Assembly (NCBI GenBank): GCA_004293505.1
Contig: RDYY01000090.1
Span: 1-10,473, forward strand
Reading direction: 5' to 3'
Length of the DNA: 10,473 bases
Source: Sphingobacteriia bacterium
Lineage (GTDB): Bacteria; Bacteroidota; Bacteroidia; Chitinophagales; Chitinophagaceae
Made by a program: the position numbers and the translations under genes. Positions within the stretch are counted from its first letter, which is position 1, and every line of letters begins with the position of its first letter. This document shows, piece after piece, positions 1 through 6,037 of this stretch. The notes below the pieces were generated by a model. That model worked only from the letters and a program-made list of their open reading frames with translations. It did no database searches and had not been told where the DNA came from.

Positions 1-506
1 GGCAACAAGTCTTGGGTCTTTTCATACTGCAGCAAAACCTGGTAAGTTCCTTCTTTTTTGGTATTGATTTCACTGGCTTGTAAGCGCCGCAACGCCATGT
101 CCAACCAAACGGTTGCTATGGAAAAATCGGCACGTGCGTCGGTGGGTATAACATTCAACACTTTGCACCAATGTCCGCCCTTCGATTCCTTGCCCCTGTC
201 CACTGTCAAAAAGGGGTAATCGGTTAAACTGTTGAGGGAAAAATCCAAACCGCGCTTGGGCAACAAAGCAAAATCTTGGGTGCTGATCTGCATCCGCTTG
301 CCTTTTTGGTAAGTGATGACTGCGTTTTTCACCGGCATTTTGATAAAGGAGATGTCTACTGTCATGGTCAGGTTGGCTTTGAAGTAAGCCACTGAATCCA
401 TGCGATGTTGAATGGCCAAAAGGTCTTTGTCTATCCCTTGTGCTGCCAGCGTGGTCACCCCAAAAAAAACCGTCAACCACGTAAAATATTTCCAATAATG
501 GCGCAT
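1..506 (-). CDS. Exported LolA-like (outer-membrane lipoprotein-sorting type) protein, 3' end outside window
   Basis: The frame opens with ATG at 506 and stays open for 168 codons to the window edge, so the C-terminus is missing. It starts MRHYWKYFTWLTVFFGVT and shows a hydrophobic core ending near residue 23 (LAAQ), which looks like a Sec signal peptide and implies a periplasmic or envelope location. The mature part contains a short helix-like stretch followed by beta-rich segments such as PVKNAVITYQKGKRM, LLPKRGLDFSLN and ATVWLDMALRRLQASE. I recognise this pattern from LolA-like proteins common in Bacteroidota; LolA-fold proteins bind lipids or lipoprotein acyl chains, but the ligand here is unknown. 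The ATG shares its A with the stop of the upstream permease (TGATG), so the two are probably translationally coupled and may work together. Other frames over this stretch contain an open frame of about 140 codons, but it lacks protein-like features. The family call is moderately sure, the function is inference. Confidence 0.75.
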   Translation of the reverse strand, partial: MRHYWKYFTWLTVFFGVTTLAAQGIDKDLLAIQHRMDSVAYFKANLTMTVDISFIKMPVKNAVITYQKGKRMQISTQDFALLPKRGLDFSLNSLTDYPFLTVDRGKESKGGHWCKVLNVIPTDARADFSIATVWLDMALRRLQASEINTKKEGTYQVLLQYEKTQDLL

Positions 507-1336
507 CAATCCAAGTCTTTTTTCATGAAAAAATAAGTACCCAAGCCCATCACCAGCAGGGTATAAACCAACAAGAGAAGGGCATTAAACCCCACCACAG
601 ACCAGGGAATTTCGGCCAAGAAAAAATATTGCCAACTGTCCATCAGTTTGACAAAAAACCAACGGTTTAAAAAAGCAGAACCCAAATCAATCTTCAACAA
701 GAGATTGGTAAAAACCAGAAAAAAAGAAGCTGCAATCCAAGTGGCCATGGCTTCTTTGATCAAAATGGCCAAGGTCAAGCTGACCACGGTAAAAAACACC
801 ATGGACAAACCACCAAAGGCAAAAGCCCATGCTATCCTTTCGCGGGCTACCGCATCTGTAAAAAAATTTAAACTGTCTAGGTAAACCACCAAGTCGCCCC
901 GACCAAAAAAAACATAGGAGAACAAAACGGCAGAGCCTGCCAAAAAAAGCAGGACCATCAGTGTGAATTGAATGGCCACCACATATTTGGCCAAAACCAG
1001 TGGCCTTTTTGACAAGGGTTGCAAGAAAAGGGCATGCAGGGTTTTGTCCTTGTATTCGTTGGTCATCATGCCCGAAACAACAATCATTAAAATCAAAGGC
1101 AAATGAAACCAAAGGGTGTTCAAGAGCAAATACACCATGAGGTTTCCATTGAGCAAGTTCCCTTCAAAATAAAAAGATTTGCGTAGGTTGTCCAAGAGCA
1201 ATTCAATGATATTGGTGCCCTGAAAATAGGCGCCCAACAAGACCAAGGCTTCAATCAGCAAAATGGCCCCAAAAGCCCAATAAGTGCGGCGCTGCCGCAT
1301 CAACTTGAACCATTCTGCTCTTACCAATGCCATCAT
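506..1336 (-). CDS. ABC-2 type transporter permease, six membrane helices
   Basis: This is the membrane subunit of an ABC transporter, 276 residues. The N-terminus (LVRAEWFKLMRQRRTYW) is the basic amphipathic lead-in typical of ABC-2 permeases. Hydrophobic segments fall near residues 19-38, 66-90, 114-144, 168-194, 197-213 and 249-271, giving six helices. After the second helix, NEYKDKTLHALFLQPLSKR matches the usual conserved cytoplasmic loop (E, then basic residues, then P and R/K) that contacts the ATPase. It is preceded by its cognate ATPase, whose stop overlaps its start: the ATG at 1336 gives a 4-base ATGA overlap and the alternative ATG at 1333 a 1-base overlap, so the first residue is uncertain by one codon. 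The stop overlaps the next gene by one base. The substrate cannot be read from the sequence; relatives paired with BcrA/LanF-like ATPases act in peptide or antibiotic resistance and in lipid or peptide export. Confidence 0.88.
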   Translation of the reverse strand: MMALVRAEWFKLMRQRRTYWAFGAILLIEALVLLGAYFQGTNIIELLLDNLRKSFYFEGNLLNGNLMVYLLLNTLWFHLPLILMIVVSGMMTNEYKDKTLHALFLQPLSKRPLVLAKYVVAIQFTLMVLLFLAGSAVLFSYVFFGRGDLVVYLDSLNFFTDAVARERIAWAFAFGGLSMVFFTVVSLTLAILIKEAMATWIAASFFLVFTNLLLKIDLGSAFLNRWFFVKLMDSWQYFFLAEIPWSVVGFNALLLLVYTLLVMGLGTYFFMKKDLD

Positions 1337-2184
1337 ACAGTAGGGGTTTCAAACAGTTCTTGCATGCTGTAATCTGGGATACAAGATTCAACTGGTATAC
1401 CTTCTGCCAACAAGGCTTTGAGCAAAGAAGATATTTGATCTGCCCCAATGTCTACCCAAGCCATTTGGCCCCTGATGTGGTGGGGGTAAGCTTGCAAAGA
1501 TTTGGAATGGGCCAAGTCCTTTCCATACAAGGCATAACCCAGGGTGTGGGCAGATAAAATTTCTTGGGTAGGCCCACTGTGAATCATCTTTCCCCCTTTT
1601 AAAACACACAAGCGGTGACAGGTGCGGGCCAGTTCTTCGGTGATGTGAGAGGACAATAAAATGGCCAAACCCTTATCATCACACAAAGATTGAATCAGGT
1701 CTCTTAATGTAGCAACCCCCAAAGGATCCAACCCATTGAAAGGCTCATCCAATACCAGCACCGCGGGATCATTCAACAAGGCGATCGCAATACCCAATCT
1801 TTGTCGCATACCCATGGAAAAACGCTGAACAGGGTCTTTGCGGTTGGGGTCTAATCCTACTTGCGTCAAACAAGACCGAATGAAAGCAGGGCTGGTTTTG
1901 ATGCCTTGCACACGGGCAAATACCTGGATGTTTTCTGCTGCAGACAAATAATCATAGAGGCCCGGTTTTTCAATGATGCCGCCCAAAGGCTTGACTTTTC
2001 CTTGCGGTACCCATACAGTTCCACTGTCGGGTTTGACCAAACCAAAAATAATTTTGAACAAGGTTGATTTTCCCGCCCCATTGGCGCCCAACAAACCCAA
2101 CATTTCACCTGGCGCACAATGCAAGGAAACACCCTGCAAAACTGCCAGTGAGCCATAAGATTTATACAGGTCTTTGACTTCCAT
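1333..2184 (-). CDS. ABC transporter ATP-binding protein, BcrA/LanF-like subfamily
   Basis: This 283-residue cytoplasmic ATPase carries all nucleotide-binding motifs: Walker A GANGAGKST at residues 33-41, ABC signature FSMGMRQR at 122-129, Walker B VLVLDEP with D146 and E147, the D-loop at 151-153, and the switch histidine in LSSH at 180. At the position where most ABC ATPases have the Q-loop glutamine it has GGIIEKPGLYDYLS, with a glutamate at 72. An E-loop of this kind is known in LanF/BcrA-type ATPases of lantibiotic and bacitracin self-protection transporters. The C-terminal 60 residues after the H-loop form the usual small accessory region. The downstream permease overlaps it by 4 bases, so the pair forms one transporter. 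The start ATG at 2184 also shares a base with a TGA in the frame of the preceding membrane protein. Transported substrate is unknown; lipid or peptide handling at the inner membrane is an inference. Confidence 0.93.
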   Translation of the reverse strand: MEVKDLYKSYGSLAVLQGVSLHCAPGEMLGLLGANGAGKSTLFKIIFGLVKPDSGTVWVPQGKVKPLGGIIEKPGLYDYLSAAENIQVFARVQGIKTSPAFIRSCLTQVGLDPNRKDPVQRFSMGMRQRLGIAIALLNDPAVLVLDEPFNGLDPLGVATLRDLIQSLCDDKGLAILLSSHITEELARTCHRLCVLKGGKMIHSGPTQEILSAHTLGYALYGKDLAHSKSLQAYPHHIRGQMAWVDIGADQISSLLKALLAEGIPVESCIPDYSMQELFETPTV

Positions 2185-2316
2185 CAGGAACCCACCTCCA
2201 ATTGCAGGGCATGATAGTCAAATTTTGCTTGGTAATTGGACTCCAAAAAAGTGCGGTTCCAGAATTTTTTCTTGAACAAAAACAAAGGTTCTTTTACCAT
2301 GAAATAAGGTACAATA
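2184..2316 (-). pseudogene. Out-of-frame C-terminal continuation of the two-helix membrane protein
   Basis: Reading the minus strand from 2315, one base shifted relative to the frame above, gives 43 codons starting IVPYFMVKEPLFLFKKKF and ending in DYHALQLEVGS with TGA at 2186-2184. It follows directly on WYH encoded at 2325-2317, so deleting one T at 2316 restores a continuous protein. The TGA shares its last base with the ATG of the ABC ATPase, the same TGATG arrangement seen at the permease/LolA-like junction. The stretch has no start of its own and meets a TAG upstream, so it cannot be an independent gene. Whether the shift is real or a sequencing artefact cannot be told here. Confidence 0.55.
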
Positions 2317-2727
2317 GTGGTACCACTTGACGCCCTTGCTGTCGTAATAGGCCGATACTTGTTTCTCCAATCCCAATTCTTCTGCCGCTACCAAAGCCGC
2401 CATTCTTTGGCATTTAGAACCTATGTAAGTATCACAAATTTTTCGGTTGAACCCATGGATAAAAAACTGGTCCTTGGCCCTTTTGTAATTTTGAAACCGA
2501 GACCAACCGTCGGCCAATACCAAAAAAATATGGACAAAAGAGAACAAGAAACACCAAACCCAAAAAACTATGTGAAAAACTGATTGGTACAGCAATGCGT
2601 AGCGCAATTGGATCCAATAAATCCAAGATTCCAACACAAATAGCACCAGAGAATAATACAGCAAGCGACCTACCCGCAAATAGGAGACAAACAAGTGGGG
2701 CTGCTTGGGTAGAACAGAAATGGACAT
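2218..2727 (-). CDS. Small two-helix membrane protein, probably frameshifted near its C-terminus
   Basis: From ATG at 2727 the frame runs 169 codons to a TGA at 2218; a TTG at 2760 would add 11 residues but ATG is preferred. Two hydrophobic segments are visible near residues 22-42 and 49-74, followed by a hydrophilic tail with NYKRAKDQFFIHGF, the cysteine pair CDTYIGSKC, and DSKGVKWYH at 129-137. I cannot name a family with certainty. After WYH the in-frame sequence loses its character, whereas the next frame continues with IVPYFMVKEPLFLF and KFWNRTFLESNYQ and ends at a TGA overlapping the ATPase start. The simplest reading is one extra base near 2316 (a mutation or a sequence error) in a gene that would make about 180 residues ending at 2184. 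It sits between the M28 peptidase and the ABC ATPase in a packed operon, which suggests a link to the transporter, but no function can be assigned. Confidence 0.7.
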   Translation of the reverse strand: MSISVLPKQPHLFVSYLRVGRLLYYSLVLFVLESWIYWIQLRYALLYQSVFHIVFWVWCFLFSFVHIFLVLADGWSRFQNYKRAKDQFFIHGFNRKICDTYIGSKCQRMAALVAAEELGLEKQVSAYYDSKGVKWYHYCTLFHGKRTFVFVQEKILEPHFFGVQLPSKI

Positions 2728-2767
2728 GACTAAAGATAACAGAATGGACAATAAATTCAAAAACCCA

Positions 2768-3958
2768 CTAGCGCAAATTGCGGGTATCTACCCGGGTAGG
2801 TGTTTGGGTCCCAGCCACAATCCCCCTGGCACTCAAGGCTATCGCTTGGATGATGCGGGTCATGTTGGCCATGTCTAAAGTGCCAATTTCATCGCTGGGT
2901 TTGTGGTAATTGGGCTCATTGTCCATTTTAGAAGTAGAAAGGGTGTGGGCGGGTACACCCAAACGGGCCAATGTTGCATTGTCGGAACGGTAAAACAAGT
3001 TTTGGTCGGGATAAGGATCGGGGTAAAAAACAAAAGCTGTACCCGCTAAATTATCTTGCATGATTTTACCCATGTCCGTTTTGTCGTACCCCGTGATATA
3101 AGCAGAATTCTTGCCCCATTTGCTTTCTGTGCCAATCATTTCAATGTTGAACATGGCTTTGACTTCATCGGGATTGAAGCGCTGGGAAAAATAAGTTGCC
3201 CCAAATCCCCCCACTTCTTCGGCCGTGAAAGCGGCAAAAACCAAAGTGCGGGCATTGTTCCCCAAAGCCTGGTAATACCGGGCCAAAAGCATCACAGCAG
3301 TGGTACCAGCTGCGTCGTCATTGGCCCCGTTGTATATGGAATCCCCATTGACAGCCCTTCGGCTGTTGACGCCCAAATGATCATAGTGGCCAGAGAAAAT
3401 TACGTACTCATTGGGCAGGGTTTTGCCCGGCAAAATGCCCACTACATTGGCCAGGTTTTGGGTAGTGATCTCATGTTGGGCCTCAATTTGGTAACGTGCA
3501 GGTATTTTGTCGGTCAACAAAAAAACCACGGAATGAGCAGAAGCAAAGAGTTGGTTTTTCAAGTTCACCAAGCGACCAAAATTGCTGGCAAAACTGGTAT
3601 CTACCAGGACCACCAAGTTGCTGGTCAATTGGGCGTATTTCCTGGCTTCAGCCAAAAAATTAGCGCCTTTCAGGATGCGTACCATTTGGTACCCAGATTG
3701 TTCATTCAACAAAAGCTTGGGTTGACAAGTCACTACAATGACCTGTTTGGTATCCAAAGCTTGTCCATCTAATTGGGCACTGGCACTGATGAATTGGGGT
3801 TTGACCATTTGAAAAGACTGGAGAAAATTGCCATTCCCTTTCAAGGTCTGCAAACCCGTTTTTTTGAATTCATCGGCAATGAAAGCAGCCGCTTTGTCAA
3901 TCCCTGGGGTAAAAGTCCTGCGGCCCGCCATGTCATCGGCGGCCAAAACACCCAACAC
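2768..3958 (-). CDS. M28 family zinc metallopeptidase (start uncertain)
   Basis: The catalytic domain has every expected M28 motif. Numbering from the GTG at 3958, these are GHYDHLG (H191, D193), NGANDDAAGTT (D214/D215), FTAEEVGGFG (E247 as general base and E248 as ligand), FNIEMIG (E273) and NYHKPSDE (H352), which together bind two zinc ions. Residues 1-180 include a PA-like insert before the peptidase core. Family members are usually exported aminopeptidases or glutaminyl-cyclase-like enzymes acting on short peptides. The GTG start would give 396 residues beginning inside conserved sequence (VLGVLAADDMAGR), with no signal peptide. The frame is open further upstream to 4045 and encodes SVAVGVTCFQIKADA, then TETIYLVNEKEVTR, which looks like a signal-peptide end and mature N-terminus, yet it contains no ATG, GTG or TTG. 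The true start is therefore unresolved. The gene follows the LytTR regulator on the same strand. Confidence 0.88.
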   Translation of the reverse strand: MLGVLAADDMAGRRTFTPGIDKAAAFIADEFKKTGLQTLKGNGNFLQSFQMVKPQFISASAQLDGQALDTKQVIVVTCQPKLLLNEQSGYQMVRILKGANFLAEARKYAQLTSNLVVLVDTSFASNFGRLVNLKNQLFASAHSVVFLLTDKIPARYQIEAQHEITTQNLANVVGILPGKTLPNEYVIFSGHYDHLGVNSRRAVNGDSIYNGANDDAAGTTAVMLLARYYQALGNNARTLVFAAFTAEEVGGFGATYFSQRFNPDEVKAMFNIEMIGTESKWGKNSAYITGYDKTDMGKIMQDNLAGTAFVFYPDPYPDQNLFYRSDNATLARLGVPAHTLSTSKMDNEPNYHKPSDEIGTLDMANMTRIIQAIALSARGIVAGTQTPTRVDTRNLR

Positions 3959-4045
3959 ACGGGTAACTTCTTTTTCATTGACCAGGTAAATAGTTTCAGT
4001 CGCATCAGCCTTAATTTGGAAACAAGTTACGCCAACTGCAACCGA

Positions 4046-4777
4046 CTACAAACTCATCATCTCTTTAAATTTAACCGTTTGGCGGCGACTGACTTCAATT
4101 TTCTCGCCCCCCTTTAGTTCCAAAATCAATCCCCCATTGAAATAAGGCTCAATTTTTTCGATCCACCTCAAGTTGATGATGTGTTTGCGGTTGGCCCTAA
4201 AAAACATGCGATCATCCAACCTCTCTTCCAATGCATTCAAAGATTTTAGGATCAAAGGCTTGTGGGTACTGAAAAATACCTTGGCATAATTGCCCACACT
4301 TTCAAACAACCGAATCTCGGACAGTTTCACAAACCAACACCTTTCACCATCTTTCACAAAAACCTGGTCGTGTTCGGTCAATGGGCCCCGGTGAATGCCC
4401 TGTAAGCCCATGTTTTCTTTGTATAATTCTGCCTGTAATTTTTGGATGGCATCCGACAAACGTTTGGGTTCAACGGGCTTCATCAAATAATCCAAGGCAT
4501 TCACTTCAAAGGCTTTGATGGCATATTCATCATAAGCAGTGGTGAAAATGACTTTGGGGGCTTTTTCCACTTCCGCCAACAAATCAAATCCTGTTTTGCC
4601 GGGCATTTGGATGTCCAAGAAAATGAGGTCGGGATGGTGGGTGTCAATTTTTTCTAATCCTTCATCGGCATTGGCGGCTTCATCAATCACTTCTATGTCG
4701 CCATGCTCTTGCAATAATTTTTTGAGTTCATTTCTTGCCAGTCTTTCGTCGTCGATGATCAGGGTTCTGATGGCCAT
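4046..4777 (-). CDS. LytTR family two-component response regulator
   Basis: This is a 243-residue cytoplasmic response regulator. Residues 3-118 form a receiver domain with the acidic pair D9/D10, the phospho-acceptor D55 in FLDIQMPG, T79/T80 and the conserved K100 in LMKP. Residues 137-243 form a LytTR DNA-binding domain, with landmarks FESVGNYAKVF, FFRANRKHIINL and the closing VSRRQTVKFKE. LytTR regulators bind direct-repeat promoter sites and usually control neighbouring genes or envelope functions. It starts at ATG 4777, 9 bases after the stop of the sensor kinase, so the two are co-transcribed partners. Its TAG at 4048-4046 lies in the same frame as the downstream M28 peptidase. Its targets are unknown; autoregulation of this block or control of the ABC/peptidase genes is plausible but not shown. 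Confidence 0.96.
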   Translation of the reverse strand: MAIRTLIIDDERLARNELKKLLQEHGDIEVIDEAANADEGLEKIDTHHPDLIFLDIQMPGKTGFDLLAEVEKAPKVIFTTAYDEYAIKAFEVNALDYLMKPVEPKRLSDAIQKLQAELYKENMGLQGIHRGPLTEHDQVFVKDGERCWFVKLSEIRLFESVGNYAKVFFSTHKPLILKSLNALEERLDDRMFFRANRKHIINLRWIEKIEPYFNGGLILELKGGEKIEVSRRQTVKFKEMMSL

Positions 4778-4786
4778 GGTAAAGGT

Positions 4787-5851
4787 TTATAGTGGCTGTA
4801 AAATGGGTACGGGTAAAATGATTTTGGCTTCCACTTCTCCACCCTCCAAGTTGCGGATAGAGAATTGGCCTTTGTAGCCATAGAGCAATTTAAGGCGATT
4901 GCGGGTACTGCTCAAACCAAATCCCTCGTCGGGCAATGCCGTTTCTTGCAAACAACCTGAATTGCGCACAATTAATTCGTGGTGGTCTCCGGTAAAATCA
5001 GAAATGACCGTGACGGTTCCGCCCTCTTTTTGTCGGGCTATGCCATGCTTGATGGCATTCTCCACCAAGGTTTGCAACATCATGGGCGGGATGGGTTGGT
5101 CCAAAGTGTCTTCGTCAATTTCAAAATTCACTTGAAGGCGGTCTTCAAAGCGGATTTGTTCCAAAGCCAAATAGTCTTTGACAATGTTCAATTCTCTTTC
5201 CAAGGGCACGGTTTCTTGCTTCTCGGCCTGCATGCTGCTGCGCAAAATATTGCTGAGCTCGGTAATGGCCGTTCGGGCCCTTTGGGGATTTTCATCTACC
5301 AAGGCCCGAATGCTGTTCAAAGCGTTGAAAATAAAATGGGGATTGATGTGAGACTTGATGGTCTGCAACTCCAATTCTTTGACCAAGCTCTCCAAGCGAA
5401 TCTTTTGGATTTCTGTTTTGGTACCCAGTTGAATATAGTGCCAGAGGTAATAAAAGGTCAACCAAACCAACAACAGAGGGGTATCTGACACCAGGTTGAT
5501 CAAGAACCGGGTACCAATCGACACTTTTACTTCAGGATTATAGAGTTTCAACCATTCGGCAATGGCAGAATTGGTCAGGTTAAAAGCAATGACAATGGTA
5601 AAAAAAATGACCGCCAACAACAGCCATTTGCGGTTCATGTCGGGTGGTCTAAGCCCCAAAGCGCGGATGGCTTCCCGCAACAAATGGGTAAACAAAATAC
5701 CAGTGATGGTAATGACCACCAATTTGGAATAGAAAATATCGGTGAACTTGGAATCGAAAATATAGGCGAAAAATATCATGGCCAGGCCATAACCCAACCA
5801 GCCAGCCGCTTGGCAAAGCCAATAAATTTGGGTTTTTCGCAATTTGATCAT
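4787..5851 (-). CDS. LytS/YehU-type sensor histidine kinase
   Basis: From the ATG at 5851 the protein has 354 residues. Four hydrophobic segments lie near residues 8-32, 42-60, 76-97 and 118-140, with no large extracellular domain, so it senses within or at the membrane. Residues 145-170 form a linker that may be a short coiled coil. The His_kinase domain contains HINPHFIFNALNS with the phospho-accepting H172. The HATPase domain shows LVENAIKHG (N265, N-box) and the glycine box GFGLSSTRNRL at 310-320. The frame extends upstream to 5989, but those 46 residues are not protein-like and the ATG at 5851 begins the natural MIKLRKTQIYW lead-in to the first helix. A TATCTTTG motif sits just before this start. 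It phosphorylates the LytTR regulator encoded 9 bases downstream. The stimulus is unknown. Confidence 0.95.
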   Translation of the reverse strand: MIKLRKTQIYWLCQAAGWLGYGLAMIFFAYIFDSKFTDIFYSKLVVITITGILFTHLLREAIRALGLRPPDMNRKWLLLAVIFFTIVIAFNLTNSAIAEWLKLYNPEVKVSIGTRFLINLVSDTPLLLVWLTFYYLWHYIQLGTKTEIQKIRLESLVKELELQTIKSHINPHFIFNALNSIRALVDENPQRARTAITELSNILRSSMQAEKQETVPLERELNIVKDYLALEQIRFEDRLQVNFEIDEDTLDQPIPPMMLQTLVENAIKHGIARQKEGGTVTVISDFTGDHHELIVRNSGCLQETALPDEGFGLSSTRNRLKLLYGYKGQFSIRNLEGGEVEAKIILPVPILQPL

Positions 5852-5855
5852 GGTA

Positions 5856-5863
5856 CAAAGATA
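5856..5863 (-). promoter_or_regulatory. Candidate Bacteroidota -7 promoter element before the kinase gene
   Basis: The minus strand reads TATCTTTG here, a perfect match to the Bacteroidota -7 consensus TAnnTTTG. It ends only 4 bases before the kinase ATG at 5851, so transcription would start at or next to the start codon and the mRNA would be nearly leaderless. No clear TTG is seen at the -33 spacing, which lowers confidence. If real, it drives the whole block from the kinase towards position 1. Confidence 0.4.
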
Positions 5864-6014
5864 GACTGGGGGCCAGCTAAAGCTTGTCCTTTTTGGATTA
5901 ATGGCAAATCCAACGGATATGGGGTTGAAAACAATCTCCCCTTCCCCTGAACCTTTGGTGCAAGCTGGTGTTTTGTTGAAGAAAACCACCTATTATTGCC
6001 CAAAACGGTAATTT

Positions 6015-6022
6015 TACCTTTA
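6015..6022 (+). promoter_or_regulatory. Candidate -7 promoter element for dxs
   Basis: TACCTTTA matches TAnnTTTG except for the last base, with a TTG at 5996-5998 at a plausible -33 distance (16 bases between). The predicted transcript would have a leader of roughly 10 bases before the dxs ATG at 6038. The 186 bases between the kinase and dxs starts (5852-6037) are the only place for divergent promoters; I see no other structure in them. Confidence 0.28.
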
Positions 6023-6037
6023 AACTGTATTGAACCC

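Noticed and set aside
70..495. Minus-strand open frame of 141 codons overlapping the LolA-like gene
   Set aside because: The other frame, starting ATG 506, has a signal peptide, recognisable LolA-like segments and a stop/start overlap with the permease; this frame is low-complexity H/Q/R-rich sequence.
3136..3147. Glutamate (E273) in NIEMIG in place of the usual aspartate metal ligand of M28 enzymes
   Set aside because: NxEMIG is a common variant in Bacteroidota M28 peptidases and glutamate can bind zinc, so it is not evidence of a dead enzyme.
3056..3772. Plus-strand open frame of 238 codons opposite the M28 peptidase
   Set aside because: It lies wholly antisense to a gene with all catalytic motifs, has no recognisable domain, and has the composition of a reverse-strand shadow.
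4935..4970. VRNSG in the kinase ATPase domain in place of DxG
   Set aside because: An Asn at this position is usual in LytS-type kinases of this phylum; the N-box and glycine box are intact.
5852..5989. N-terminal extension of the histidine kinase
   Set aside because: The 46 extra residues are not membrane- or domain-like, and the ATG at 5851 directly precedes the first transmembrane helix.
5996..6037. TTG start for dxs, 14 residues upstream
   Set aside because: The ATG at 6038 gives a normal DXS N-terminus and the extra residues include likely promoter sequence.
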